Assembly: GCF_019649055.1 (NCBI RefSeq)
Contig: NW_026570221.1
Location: 1,612,001 to 1,676,000, forward strand
Length of the DNA stretch: 64,000 bases
Direction of reading: 5' to 3'
Source of the DNA: Paramacrobiotus metropolitanus
Taxonomy: Eukaryota; Tardigrada; Eutardigrada; Parachela; Macrobiotidae
Shown: one piece after another, positions 26,094-39,259 of the stretch
How positions within the stretch are numbered: the stretch's first letter is position 1
Layout of the letters: every line of letters begins with the position of its first letter
The notes under the pieces: model-generated
The model's database searches: none
What the model was told of the DNA's origin: nothing
The model's input: the letters and a program-made list of their open reading frames with translations, nothing else
Translations under genes and position numbers: made by a program

Positions 26094-26975
26094 TCACATA
26101 AACAATGCATAACCAAACCCCTGTAGAAACGCAAATGAAGAAACGCAAATGCAGTTCAATGTCATAAAATATTTGTAAATGAATTTAAGTACTATACATA
26201 CATCTGTCCAGCTTGCCTCCTTGTTCTTTTCTCGTTCATCCGCCGGCGGTTCGGGGCTGTACTTCATCCATGCCGGGTACACCGTACATCCCGCGCTGAA
26301 TTTTTCCGCCGCCGCCACCTCCCGCAGACCCTGTTCCCACACCCCAGCATCTCCGTTGACGGGCAGACAAACCAGAAAACCTCTCCCGACGTCTGCGGCT
26401 CCCCAATGGCGATGGCCGTTGCGAAGCTGACCTCACGGGGCAGCCGCACCTGCTGCTCCTGGGGGATCTTCTCCGTATGCTTGCCCACGGTAATCAATCC
26501 GTTGGGAATGGAGTGCAGCAGGGTGCCTTCCAATTGCCCGGCATCCTCACTGCCGGCGATTTTAAACCAACGCAATACTCCGTCCCGACTCAGTACGGCA
26601 TCATAGCGTTTCCAGCTTTCCCCGAACCAGCGCGGTTTATAGTACAACAGCGGACCCTTGCAGACGACATCGGTTATCGTCTCGTAGCCACTCTCCAGTG
26701 TCGCCTCCGATGACGCGGCAATGGATAATGTTGATGACTTCAAGTGAGCCTAGATCGGAGACCGCGGACATACGGCGCGGTGAATCGCGCGGTTGTCGCA
26801 AGGAAACGATGCTGGATTTGCGGGAATGTGCCGGACTACTGTTTCCCGAATGGAGATTGATAACGGCCGACATCTTCCGCGGTTGGTCGCGGTGCATTAA
26901 GCGGATGGCCGAGTCGGTACTGGACTTTCGGGAATGTGCCGGGCTATTAACCGCCTTCTCCACCATATCGGACAT
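26094..26975 (-). pseudogene. PH-domain protein (evectin-like) with two frame breaks
   Basis: Read on the minus strand from ATG 26975, which is preceded by an in-frame stop. A Ser/Arg-rich N-terminus has two copies of a unit of about 35 residues starting SPAHSRKSS and ending PR(K/R)MSAV. A PH-type domain follows (KGPLLYYKPRWFGESWKRYD..., DGVLRWFK, then FWFVCPST), with the expected C-terminal helix (VWEQGLREV) in another frame and a hydrophobic tail of about 25 residues before the stop at 26094. The PH domain, C-terminal helix and tail order resembles tail-anchored evectins (PLEKHB). Two single-base breaks, near 26745 and 26355, interrupt an otherwise well-preserved protein. It is either a recent pseudogene or affected by sequencing indels. 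Confidence 0.6.
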
Positions 26976-29479
26976 TCGTTAAAACGGTTTGAAAGGTAGA
27001 AAATCTAAGCACTAAAACAATGTTGGTTTTATGAGAATTACACTTCTGTGAATAAATGATGTAAGTGCAAGCAGTGTGGAATAGTTTGCCGGAGTTTCAG
27101 TGCGAGCACGAGTGAGTCAGTGCATATGTGGATAATCCCAAGAATCTCGATGCATGTGAGCCAGTTTTTATATATACAAAGTACATACTCCGTACGCTTA
27201 AACGTACTCCGAAAACATCAATCGATACTCTCGCTCCTGTCTCGAGAGAGTGAAGAAAGAGCAAGCAGGAAAACGCCGACAGGAAGGTTGGGCCTTTGAC
27301 AGCCCGCGGCTCAATTGCATATTGCACGGATTGCAGGCGGGTGCCGTAGTTTTATGCAAGATTACGGTAATTCGAGCAGAAGTAATACGCAGTGCCGGCC
27401 CCCATCATGGCCACGACTGGAGGATCAAACAGTAATTTGATCACATTATTTGAATATTTTTTGTAAAATTTTCTGTTCGAATTACGAGCACTCCACGAAA
27501 TCATAAAATGACAACAGGCAAATTCATCACAATACGATCGAATACATTAATCGCACATGATAATTTTATTATTAACCTTTTGGAAACGTATGAAATCTTC
27601 CGCCACTTTGCACTATGTTCCTGGAACTTTTTTCTTTTGGATGATTGCATTTGGTTGATTTTAATTTGCCCATAGGGCATGTAGGATTCTTATGACGCGA
27701 TGCGTGCGTAGTGTACCTACAATTACAAAGTATAACCTGGAATACAACGGACAGCTCGATGACTGCAAGTCTATTTAGGGTGTGGCAGGAATGCACGACA
27801 ATCCACATCGTTTTCGGCTAATAGCAGCCCATTGGTTTATCACCTTTGACACAATATGCGTACAGCCGCAGCGAGTGACTGCATGGCACTTTAAATATTT
27901 ATGACCATGGCTTAACTTGTCGCTAAGTACAGTATATACTCGTACTAACCGTATAATTATAATACTTATACTTTTCGCTTTCATCTACAACATCTTTGCG
28001 TACAAGATATCACAGATACCACGGGAATGCTCTGGAACGCTTTAAGGATTTAGATTCAGTGCATCGTCAGTCGGGATGTGAACGTTATGTGTTTGTTTTG
28101 TCTGCAGTTTGCTTTGTAATCGGATCAACCAATGCGCCCGAAAACTGACTTCGAATCGTAACGTTACGACGTTAACGTCGTAACGTCACCCGCCATCGCA
28201 GCATAAACACGTACGAAAAACTAACATATTTCAAAACGTGATGGAAATTTATTGTGTGAGTAATAAGGTCTGAACTTACTATTTTCGAAATTCGATTTCG
28301 GATAAATCCATGTGATATCAAGTTCAACTTTCGATGGTGACAGCATCCGCATCTGTAGTCCCGGATGGTTTAGTCCCGGAAGAACTCAATCTGGCGTTAA
28401 TTGGACGCCGTTGAAGTTATCCCCAAGACACAGAAACCATGCGTATAGTAGTACGCTTGTTCCCTTTGACCATTTCCTAGTGTATCACTGCAATGCTTAA
28501 TTTTGCCAACTGTTACACTTTAATTTTGCGAAGTATGTACCCTTATTTTAACAGCTGGCCTAAATAAATTCGAATTTGCATATACTTCTCGTTAAGGTTA
28601 CTGGATTGAGTGGCCTTGTAGTGTTATAACTTAAAAACAGACATAATTATAGATGGGTGGGGCAAACGCCTTCGTGTCGGCCTGCTTTGTGGAGAATAGC
28701 AGATAAACGTAAAGGTGATTGTACTGCTAATATTAGATACTTAGGGATCGTGAATTTGTTTTATTTTTCCGTCAAAACGGCCACATTGGAGTGTGAACCC
28801 TTTACCGTTTAGTGTTCTAGCATGATATGAACAATCTTCTAAAACCTTTAGACATGTTCTTATTTGCCTTACTAAAAGGCACAAACTTCGAAAGAAAATT
28901 TAACCCATACAGCTTACCTGAGCAAAATACACAGTGTTAAGCAAATGACCTGGTACATGGCACTAGTTTCGTACACATGAACTTTAGATTTCGATCGCAC
29001 ACTTCAAACCTTTTTGTATCGCGAATTATGTCATTCTAGATCTATAACCGCGGAATTTGTACATATTGGCCGGAGCGTACCAAAAGTTAAGTTTTTTCTC
29101 AATTTTTTGAAACTTTGCTGTAAAACACGCGTCGTTATATGGCTAGCGCGAACCTCCACCAATGTAAAGAGCCTAGCGTTTTATTAAAATTTTAAAATGA
29201 ATTTTATAATCTTTGAAATTGATTTAAAACTGGACAAAATGCTATGATCGAAACCGCGCGCCACTTGCTCAGATGTGACTCATGGTCATATTGTGTATTA
29301 TTACAGAAACTTTTAAGAAGATCGGTAAAAATCGGACTTTGGTACGCGACAATGCGTTTAAACTTTTTGTCCACTTTAAGTCGTAATATCTCCGCAAATG
29401 GATGCCGGCACAAAACACTTTTCAAAACAACGTATACAAATCATTCGGCTATAAAATGATAAAACATATTCCCAAAGAT
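26976..29479. other. Intergenic region, no gene recognised
   Basis: About 2.5 kb of AT-rich DNA without supported exons on either strand. Contains the 26-bp palindrome at 28161. Confidence 0.5.
28161..28186. repeat. Perfect 26-bp palindrome
   Basis: ACGTTACGACGTT followed directly by its exact reverse complement, built from repeated ACGT/GTTAAC steps. Symmetry ends at A28160 and C28187. Confidence 0.9.
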
Positions 29480-30109
29480 GGGAACCCAGTCCACTACTCC
29501 GTTGATTTTTACGGCGAGTTTTGGTTGCGATTTTGTTTCGTAACCAGAAGCGAATGCAGGCAATTCACGGAGCGAGATTGACTCCATTAATCAGCACAGC
29601 CCCGCCAATTCAGCGGGACCGCTACTTGCTTAAAGAGCGACTAACTCATGGAAATCGCTGAGCAAATCAGGCTAAAAAAATGTTGTTTCAGTCCAGTTTC
29701 ATACGGTTATGTGAGCTTATATACCACATAAGAGAAATGTTTAGCTTTCGGCTTATTTGACCAGTATATAATTAATCAACCACCGTCCACCAACATGAAG
29801 TTCTGAATTCGATCAACTCAGGCCTTAAACGCCGGTCACAGGTAACTGGCAAACAATGGTATCATTAAAGAATTAAAATTAGCGTCATGCCAAAATTTTT
29901 TAAACTGCAAATCTGCAAATGTACACCTGCAAGCAGAGCACGTGATTCTAGCTATTTAGAAGTGTAATATCTTTTGTTGCTATTTTGTTGGAGTGTTCCG
30001 CTTGATGCAGCCGTTCCGATTTATAATGTCCATCGAAGCGTTCCCGAAGAGTGCTTTCGAATGCGCATTGTTGTACTTTCCCTAACATGGAGGCATGTAC
30101 GCAGTTGGT

Positions 30110-31195
30110 TTAAGGCCCTGTATAATCACCGGCGGCCGTGAATATGCAGAAACCCCGGTGTCTCGGTTCGCCGTTGTTCGAGCACCGGCATGGTCCTGGA
30201 CACGGATTGTTGCCACCGGGTCCACATGGATGGCGGTTGCATGTTGGAGCCAGGCCACGCAGAAGCCGTTTGTAGTCTGAAGACAACAATCGAGCGAGCT
30301 CCGCTGTTCAGGTCTTAGCATATTACCACGATTTGAACTACAGAAATTTACATTGACCGTAAGAGGCAAACGATTTAGTTTTTTTGCGGATTTTGAAACT
30401 GTATTACAACTACGATTATACGGCACTTCCAATGAAGTATGAATAAATAAGGATTAAGAATCAAAACGTGATTTCGGCTCTCGTAATGGCATTTTGCTGA
30501 ATATTTAGAAAGAGAAAACTAAAGTATATCAAACAATCCGCAAACTTTGCCGATTTGTGAAATCAAATGGTCAGCTGCAAATGTTTTCGTAAATAGCTTC
30601 GGTATAATTTTTGGACTTGAAATTCTGCGTGTAAGAGGCACACATAAATTCAAGTAACGAAAAAACGTTTATTGTACAGTGTACAATAATATTTTGCATA
30701 GAAGTATCTGAAAGAGTGGCACATAAGAAGTAGTGCATGGTAATTTCGTAGTTTTACCAAGGATGTGTTTGCATGTTGCCCGTGGCCTATGTTAGCTTAA
30801 CTTTAGTATTTGGAAATCGAATCTCCTTTTTCTAATTCCAAATTCTAATTCTAATTTTTTTAAAATTCTCCGTTAATTTTGGAAGCCGAGGCCGAAGATT
30901 GCCTGGTATCATACAGATTAAGTATCAATATATAAATAATCCTACAAAGTACTTGGGTAACCATAAAATTGACAAAGTACTGCATTATGAAATTAATTAT
31001 AGCATCAGTCTATACGAGCACAGGTAATTATGTATAAGTCCAATAAACATTATGATATAAAAACGTCATCCGTAATACCAGTACTACCTGTACTCACTGT
31101 TATTTTCTCAGCTTACCGCTAGGATTGAGGTACAACGTGGCGTTAATGACACTAAGCAGAACCGAAGTAACAATTAAAAATGCCAAAACCCTCAT
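30110..31195 (-). CDS. Secreted Cys-rich peptide 3 (CGPGxxNPC family)
   Basis: Minus strand. Exon 1 is 31195-31117 and exon 2 is 30276-30110, joined in phase 1, 81 residues. Exon 1 is a classic signal peptide (VLAFLIVTSVLLSVINA). Exon 2 gives a cysteine, NRHP, CGPGGNNPC, PGP, CRC, eleven residues including RHRGF, then the final cysteine and a short tail (ending GDYTGP). The coding frame lies inside a longer open frame that is not the gene. A TATA-like element sits about 150 bases before the ATG. Exon 1 and its promoter are duplicated at 38370, where exon 2 has been deleted. The intron is 840 bases. Pairing of the two exons rests on matching phase, strand and order; a cDNA would settle it. Confidence 0.72.
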
Positions 31196-31345
31196 AATGT
31201 TCCAGCAGCAAGTTTCTTTAAGTTGAACCCAAAAGTGTTACAGACGACTATCTGCGCCCGGGAAAAGACTAAAAATGGAAATATGGAATATTTATCGGAG
31301 CCACCGCGTTTTGAGTCTTTTCGCTGGCAAATGTTTAATCGTTTT

Positions 31346-31354
31346 CTTATATAG
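31346..31354 (-). promoter_or_regulatory. TATA box of peptide gene 3
   Basis: CTATATAAG on the minus strand, about 150 bases upstream of ATG 31195. The same element is conserved in the inverted copy at 38216. Confidence 0.65.
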
Positions 31355-31950
31355 CCAGTGCCGAGAAGGATAGTCGCGTTTGGTTTTCTAGCAAAAACAT
31401 CACATGGAATCACTGAAGCAGGGTCAAGAGATAACTACAAAGGCGCATGTCACCGGTAACTCCAGTAGCAGTGCGTACTGCGTACAGATTGCACGAGTTT
31501 ACCGGAAATTGTCGCTATTGTTTGCCCGTTGATGCCCCATCCAGCCAAAACCAAACCTGTTCTTAATCATGCTTCTGACGGAAGGGTTAACGTACATGCT
31601 CGACTCGAGAATTTGGAGTGGTCACTGTGTACGGGAAAGACCAATAAGACTTTAATTGGCTTTGAATATTTAATGTTACGCCTACGCGCTTCTGGCCGTC
31701 AACGGTCTTTGTGCCTGTGCGGCCATTCGCAGTGTTTACCTTACCGGGTTACGAAACATTTTGCAACATCATCTAGTGTAGATATTCTGCTCCCAAAACT
31801 ATACGAATTTGATCGGGCACGCAATAAGAAATAATACCAGAGGTTGCAAGAATAGCAAGATAATACATAATAGGCTAATTTCTAGTAAGTAGATAAACTA
31901 ATTGTAAGATTGTATTTCGCGTAAATAATATACAAGTGCTCAGTGTACTT

Positions 31951-34498
<2,548 letters not shown>

Positions 34499-37226
34499 AT
34501 GGCCGTCGCAATTCTCAGTTTCCGTCGGGAATTACAAGTTCGCCAACTGCAAGTCCCGGAAGCCATTGCCTTTCCCCGCTGTAGTCCGCGTCATGAGAAC
34601 GACGAACAGCAGCGGCCCCAGCAAGTCCTCCTCTTCTCCGGTCTGGCACAACTGGTGCTCGGCGTATCGGTGCTCATCACACTTAAAATGCAGCTGGAAC
34701 GTAAGATACGCTTGAAATTGTGAGGTCACCGTTATGTGGATTTATAATGTTGCATATACATGAATATATAATATATTCATATTTCGAATATTTTCCCAAA
34801 GTATATTTTTCCCATACGTCATATTTAGCAGACATCTGTATTCCGCACACCATGCATTTTCACTCTTGTCGCTCGTACAAAACCAGAAAAGTCGTCAAGT
34901 GAACGAACACCAAGGTGCCCAAATTAATTCGCAATTAGACATATACACAGGGTACATGTACATGTTTTCGTAAAGTTCGCTTCATTGATATGCAGTGAGA
35001 CGCAGTGCTACCGTGTAGTACACGGAAAGACAATTTTTGTCAATAGGAAAATATTTCTGCCAGCACGTACGGTAATTTGAGAAATACATATCGATCTTCT
35101 GGGAACAGAACAAAGGCGCGCAGAATTGTTAAGGTGTAAAGATGCAACGGGCCCATGTAGGCGGCAACACCCGTTGTGAACAGTGCAGCGGAAATGATAA
35201 TATTCCCCTTTTACATAAAATGTTTTCTTCTACACACACAGATGTCCTACCAACGGCCACCGTGGCTTGTGCCTGGCTGATGTTTACCGGCATCACGGGA
35301 CTGTGCGCTTCGTGCTACGTGACAAGCAGTGTCGATCATCGATCCCTGGAATATCATAATCGTCCCTATCGGAAATCGTTTATTATTTGTTTGCGAGTGT
35401 ACATTGGATTATTGTTAATTGGGGTAAGGTTATACGCTGTGCACCGGTGTTTGTGTGTGTGCAGCAGCGTGATCAGCAATTATTACTGTACATCTGAATG
35501 TACTCGTACCGTATAGTCTCTACTTTACCGCGCAGTTTTTGCAAAATATTCCCTGTATAGTGCACAAGGCGCAAGATTTCCGCCCAGCGGCACCGGAATA
35601 TGCATTTTATCCCGGGCCCACCGGTAGCAGATAAGAACCGACTGGCGAACGGATCGTTTTTGTTGTATGATCGTCTGTACGGGGGCCGTGTATATATGCG
35701 GTCGATAAAAGTCCATCAAAGATCTACACCATCACCACGCCTAGATTTTAATGACACTCCCGGGTAGTGATCGGTTTTATTGCTTTTAAGGGAATCCCGA
35801 ATGCGAGCATACATATCAAGGCCGGGGCAGGAGGTTGTGTAATGTATAGGTTGTGATTGACAGGTCATTCAGCAGACGGTCTGGGGTGTGAGCTGCTTAA
35901 CTTGTTTTTCACAGTCGGCTCAGGAAATGCGCGAGACTTACTCGAGTAGGATCGGGAAACATACTGTGAAATGAATATGCAGATAAATCTCGAATCCGGG
36001 ATTTGTCTGCATATAGAAACCAGCTGTAACGATCATGCACGAGATGCAGATTTTTTGGACAGATTGCGGATTATTCTAATTGAAGCGCTCTCAGTTTATA
36101 GTCACGTTTCTTGTGCAGACATGGGTAAAGCTGATAATAAAATAATAGTACAGTAATCTTGAGCATGCATGATATGCAGTGAATGGGGCCGCACTGACAC
36201 AGACTGCTTGTATCCGTACAATCAATTTGCGCAAACAGTAAATTTTTAAAACGTAGATACAGTGGCTTCCCCGTTTTTACACGAGCGGTGTGCCTATGCT
36301 GACTGCAATAGCTTAAAAGCAGCAAAAATTGATCAGCTACACAAGAATTGATAATAATCGTTTCGCGTACAAAATTATATACACCATAATATTAGCATGC
36401 GTAGCCATTAGAGTATATCCTTACGAAATTGTTCATAAAATTTCATTTTCACATAATACTGTAATATTCTTCTATTTTTTTCACATAATACTTTTCGTGA
36501 TAAAACCAGCTAGGTGCGTATACGACACAAAGCGATCACTTAACATCGTGTACTATCGAAGTTTTAGAAACAAGTTCAAACAACAGAAGATCTTTTATTC
36601 ATCTTTGTGTATGTGCTAATCTTTGTGTATGTGGTATGTACTCACTGAAGAAAATACGTGTTTTCCAGGTAGCCTTGACCATCGCCATGTCGGTACACGG
36701 CGTATTCAAAGACATCTCCGATCCTCCACAAGACACCGGGATCATGATCTCCTGGGAGCCGGGAATGTCCTGCCTGGCCTTTGGATTGTTGTTGAGCTTT
36801 CTGGACTGCATGATTATTAGTGCCGTGCGCAAAGCCCTTCGCCAGTACTACACACCTCGGAATTGCCGCACTTCAGGCACTACAACGACCACTACAACAG
36901 CAGCACCGGCACACCGGCCGGCGGCAGCAGTGGCGACAGCGCGTGCTGCTCGTGTTACATTGCGGCACGAACCACTCCACATCACAGTGGGTAGTCTCCT
37001 GCCTCCGCCTTATCCAGGTGTCGGGCATGCGGTAGAGGTGACGAATCATAGAGTGCGTGCCGAGCTGCAATCAGCACAAGTGCCCTTATTGACCTCCAGT
37101 GCCGCCGGCCGTGCACACGAGAGGCGGAATCAGCTCTCACCTACCTATTCATTACCGCCATCCTATTCCATACAGATGCCGCCTTCCTATTCAGAGGCCA
37201 TGGGATTTCATACAGCCTCCTCGTAA
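34499..37226 (+). CDS. Tetraspan membrane protein with PPxY tail
   Basis: Exons 34499-34700, 35242-35423 and 36669-37226 join in phases 1 and 0. Exon 1 ends with the first hydrophobic helix (FSGLAQLVLGVSVLITL). Exon 2 holds the second (CAWLMFTGITGLCASCYV) and most of the third. Exon 3 completes the third and holds the fourth (CLAFGLLLSFLDCMII), then a cytoplasmic tail of about 125 residues with a Thr run and, near the end, two PPSY motifs (LPPSYS, MPPSYSEAM). PPxY motifs recruit WW domains of Nedd4-type ubiquitin ligases, so turnover or trafficking by such ligases is likely. The start ATG is uncertain: the frame is open further upstream, and an earlier exon is possible. Introns are 541 and 1245 bases. 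The family was not identified; MS4A/TMEM-like tetraspans are comparable. Confidence 0.75.
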
Positions 37227-37609
37227 TCAAAATTTGACATATTAGTGTTTCGAATTTTTCCTGTTTCGGCATTTCAGAATTTCAGGTTACGCAATATTAC
37301 ATGTACTTTTACTGGCCGAGATATTATGGACTGCAGAAGTATAATTTTATGCCGTCGATGTCAGCCTCTCTTTTTGGATGCTTTACATGTCACGAACGTT
37401 TGCGGGATTTTTGGCTTGCATAATTATAAGTTCGATGTACCCGTTTGGGCTATCGCCTATCACTGAGCGCACTTTAAGGATTTCAGACCAGAAAATAGCT
37501 AACGTAAAATCTCTTTTTAGGCAAGGCTTAATTTACATTTGGCCCAAGCATCATATCGATGAACAAATCCTTTCCCGTTTTCTCAAAGGTAGATAAAGTC
37601 ACTGGTTGT
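37227..37609. other. Short intergenic region
   Basis: Nothing recognised between the tetraspan stop codon and the right arm of the inverted repeat. Confidence 0.5.
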
Positions 37610-38215
37610 ATGCTGTGCAAGTAATGAGTACTTGTATATTATTTACGCAAAATACAATCGTGGTTTATCTAGACTTACTAAAAGGGAGCCTATTATGTAT
37701 TTTGCAACATTTAGAATCATTTCTTGTTGCACGTCCGGTAAAAATCGTATAGTTTGGGTTTGGGAGTAGAGTTTTCTACACAGGATGATGTCGTAACCGT
37801 AAGCCGTTTTTAAAAAGGTAAAAACTGCGAATGGCCGCACAGGCACAAATACCGTTGAAGGCCAAGCCACAGCGTAGACGTAATATTAATATTCAAAGCC
37901 AGTTAAAGCCTTATTCGTTAGAAGTTTTTCCCGCACACACTGGCCACTCGACAAATTTTCGAGTCGAGTATGTACGTTAACGCTTCCGTCAGAAGCATGA
38001 TTAGGAACAGGTTGGGTTTTGGCTGGATGGGGCATCAACAGGCAGGCAATAGCGACAATTTCCGGTAAACTACTGTAATGTGCACGCAGTACGCACTGTT
38101 ACTGGAGTCAACGGTGACATGCGCTTTTGTAGTTATCTCTTGACCCTGCTATTCAGTGATTCCATGTGATGTTTTTGCTAGAAAACCAAACGCAACTCTT
38201 CTTCTCGGCAATGGG

Positions 38216-38223
38216 TATATAAG
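38216..38223 (+). promoter_or_regulatory. TATA box of the orphan peptide exon
   Basis: TATATAAG, about 150 bases before ATG 38370, at the same position as in peptide gene 3. Confidence 0.6.
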
Positions 38224-38369
38224 GCACTGATTAAACATCTGCCAGCGAAAAGACTCGAAACGCGGTGACTCGGATAAAAATATTCCATATTTTCGTTTTC
38301 AGTCTTTTCCCGGGCGCAGGTCTGCAACACTTTTGGGTTCAACTTAACGAAACTTGCTGCTGGAACATT

Positions 38370-38454
38370 ATGAAAGTTTTGGCATTGTTAATAATTATTA
38401 CTACTTCGGTTATGCTTAGTGTCATTAACGCCATGTTGTACCTCAATCCTAGCG
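38370..38454 (+). pseudogene. Orphan signal-peptide exon of a Cys-rich peptide gene
   Basis: It matches exon 1 of peptide gene 3, with the same leader (TTGCTGCTGGAACATT before the ATG) and the same end (LYLNPS followed by a GTAAGC donor in phase 1), but is two codons longer in the hydrophobic core. No cysteine-rich exon follows on this strand because the corresponding DNA is deleted. The promoter looks intact, so it may still be transcribed or could splice to a new downstream exon. Confidence 0.7.
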
Positions 38455-39259
38455 GTAAGCTGGCAGAATAATAGTTCGCACAGGTAGTATTTATGTGACA
38501 GAATGTAGTTCCGGATGACTTTTTTATATTATTATGTTTACTGGACCCATACATGGTTATCTCTGCTCGTATGTAGGCTGAAGTACTAGAATTAATTTAT
38601 AATGCAGTACTAATTAGTATCACCCGCTGAATTGGCGGGTTGTGCTAATTTATTAGTGCCGGTTAATGGAGCTAATTTCGCTCTGCGAATTTCCTTCATT
38701 CGCTTCTTGTTACAATGAAAAATCAGAGCCAAAACTCGCACTAAGAAGCAAGAATAATTGACTGGACTATAACACACAATAATAACACATTTATTAAGGT
38801 TACCCCTATTTTGGCTTTTATCGTTCGCAAATACAGAGATGCAACGAAAGTAAAGTTTACCAACGAAAACGTACAGGCCATCTTACTGAACTCTGGGCCC
38901 ATAATTGGTATGTGAGAAAGGGTTTAGATGTCGTCTGCGGCTGCGGCGGCGATGACAGGATTTCCTGCTGGCGCCTCCATCAGGAACACATCGGTACAGT
39001 CATTCTCAACACAATGTCTGCAGAAAGAAAACGAATCACCGCGAGAATTAGCACGTATGTACGCGAAACTGCGGAAGCCGCACCGAGCATGGTCAGTGAT
39101 AAAAAGTGCGGTTGTTACTATTTACTAATTGATTGATTTATTTACTTATTTTCGAGTAGCCAAGCCCGTAAACAGGCACTCTTACATAATTATCCTTATC
39201 CGTTAAAGAACATCGAATATGCTAGGCTAGTCAAAACACTAAGATGATTCTGTGCCAAC

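Larger units (their letters stand above)
29480..31950 (+). repeat. Long inverted repeat, left arm (carries peptide gene 3)
   Basis: The reverse complement of this arm aligns with 37610-38765 in two blocks: about 30955-31950 with 37615-38613, and about 29480-29630 with 38615-38765. The piece 29630-30955 has no counterpart in the right arm. Shared content includes the promoter, TATA box, 5' leader and signal-peptide exon of peptide gene 3. Arm edges are estimated by eye. Confidence 0.8.
37610..38765 (-). repeat. Long inverted repeat, right arm (internally deleted)
   Basis: Inverted copy of 29480-31950. It retains the upstream region, TATA box (38216), leader and signal-peptide exon (38370-38454) and about 160 bases of intron. 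It then jumps at about 38613 to sequence matching 29630, skipping roughly 1.3 kb that includes the cysteine-rich exon. Confidence 0.78.

Noticed and set aside
30082-30432. 116-codon minus-strand open frame
   Set aside because: It overlaps the cysteine-rich exon in another frame. The shorter frame has the family framework, the correct splice phase and a signal exon.
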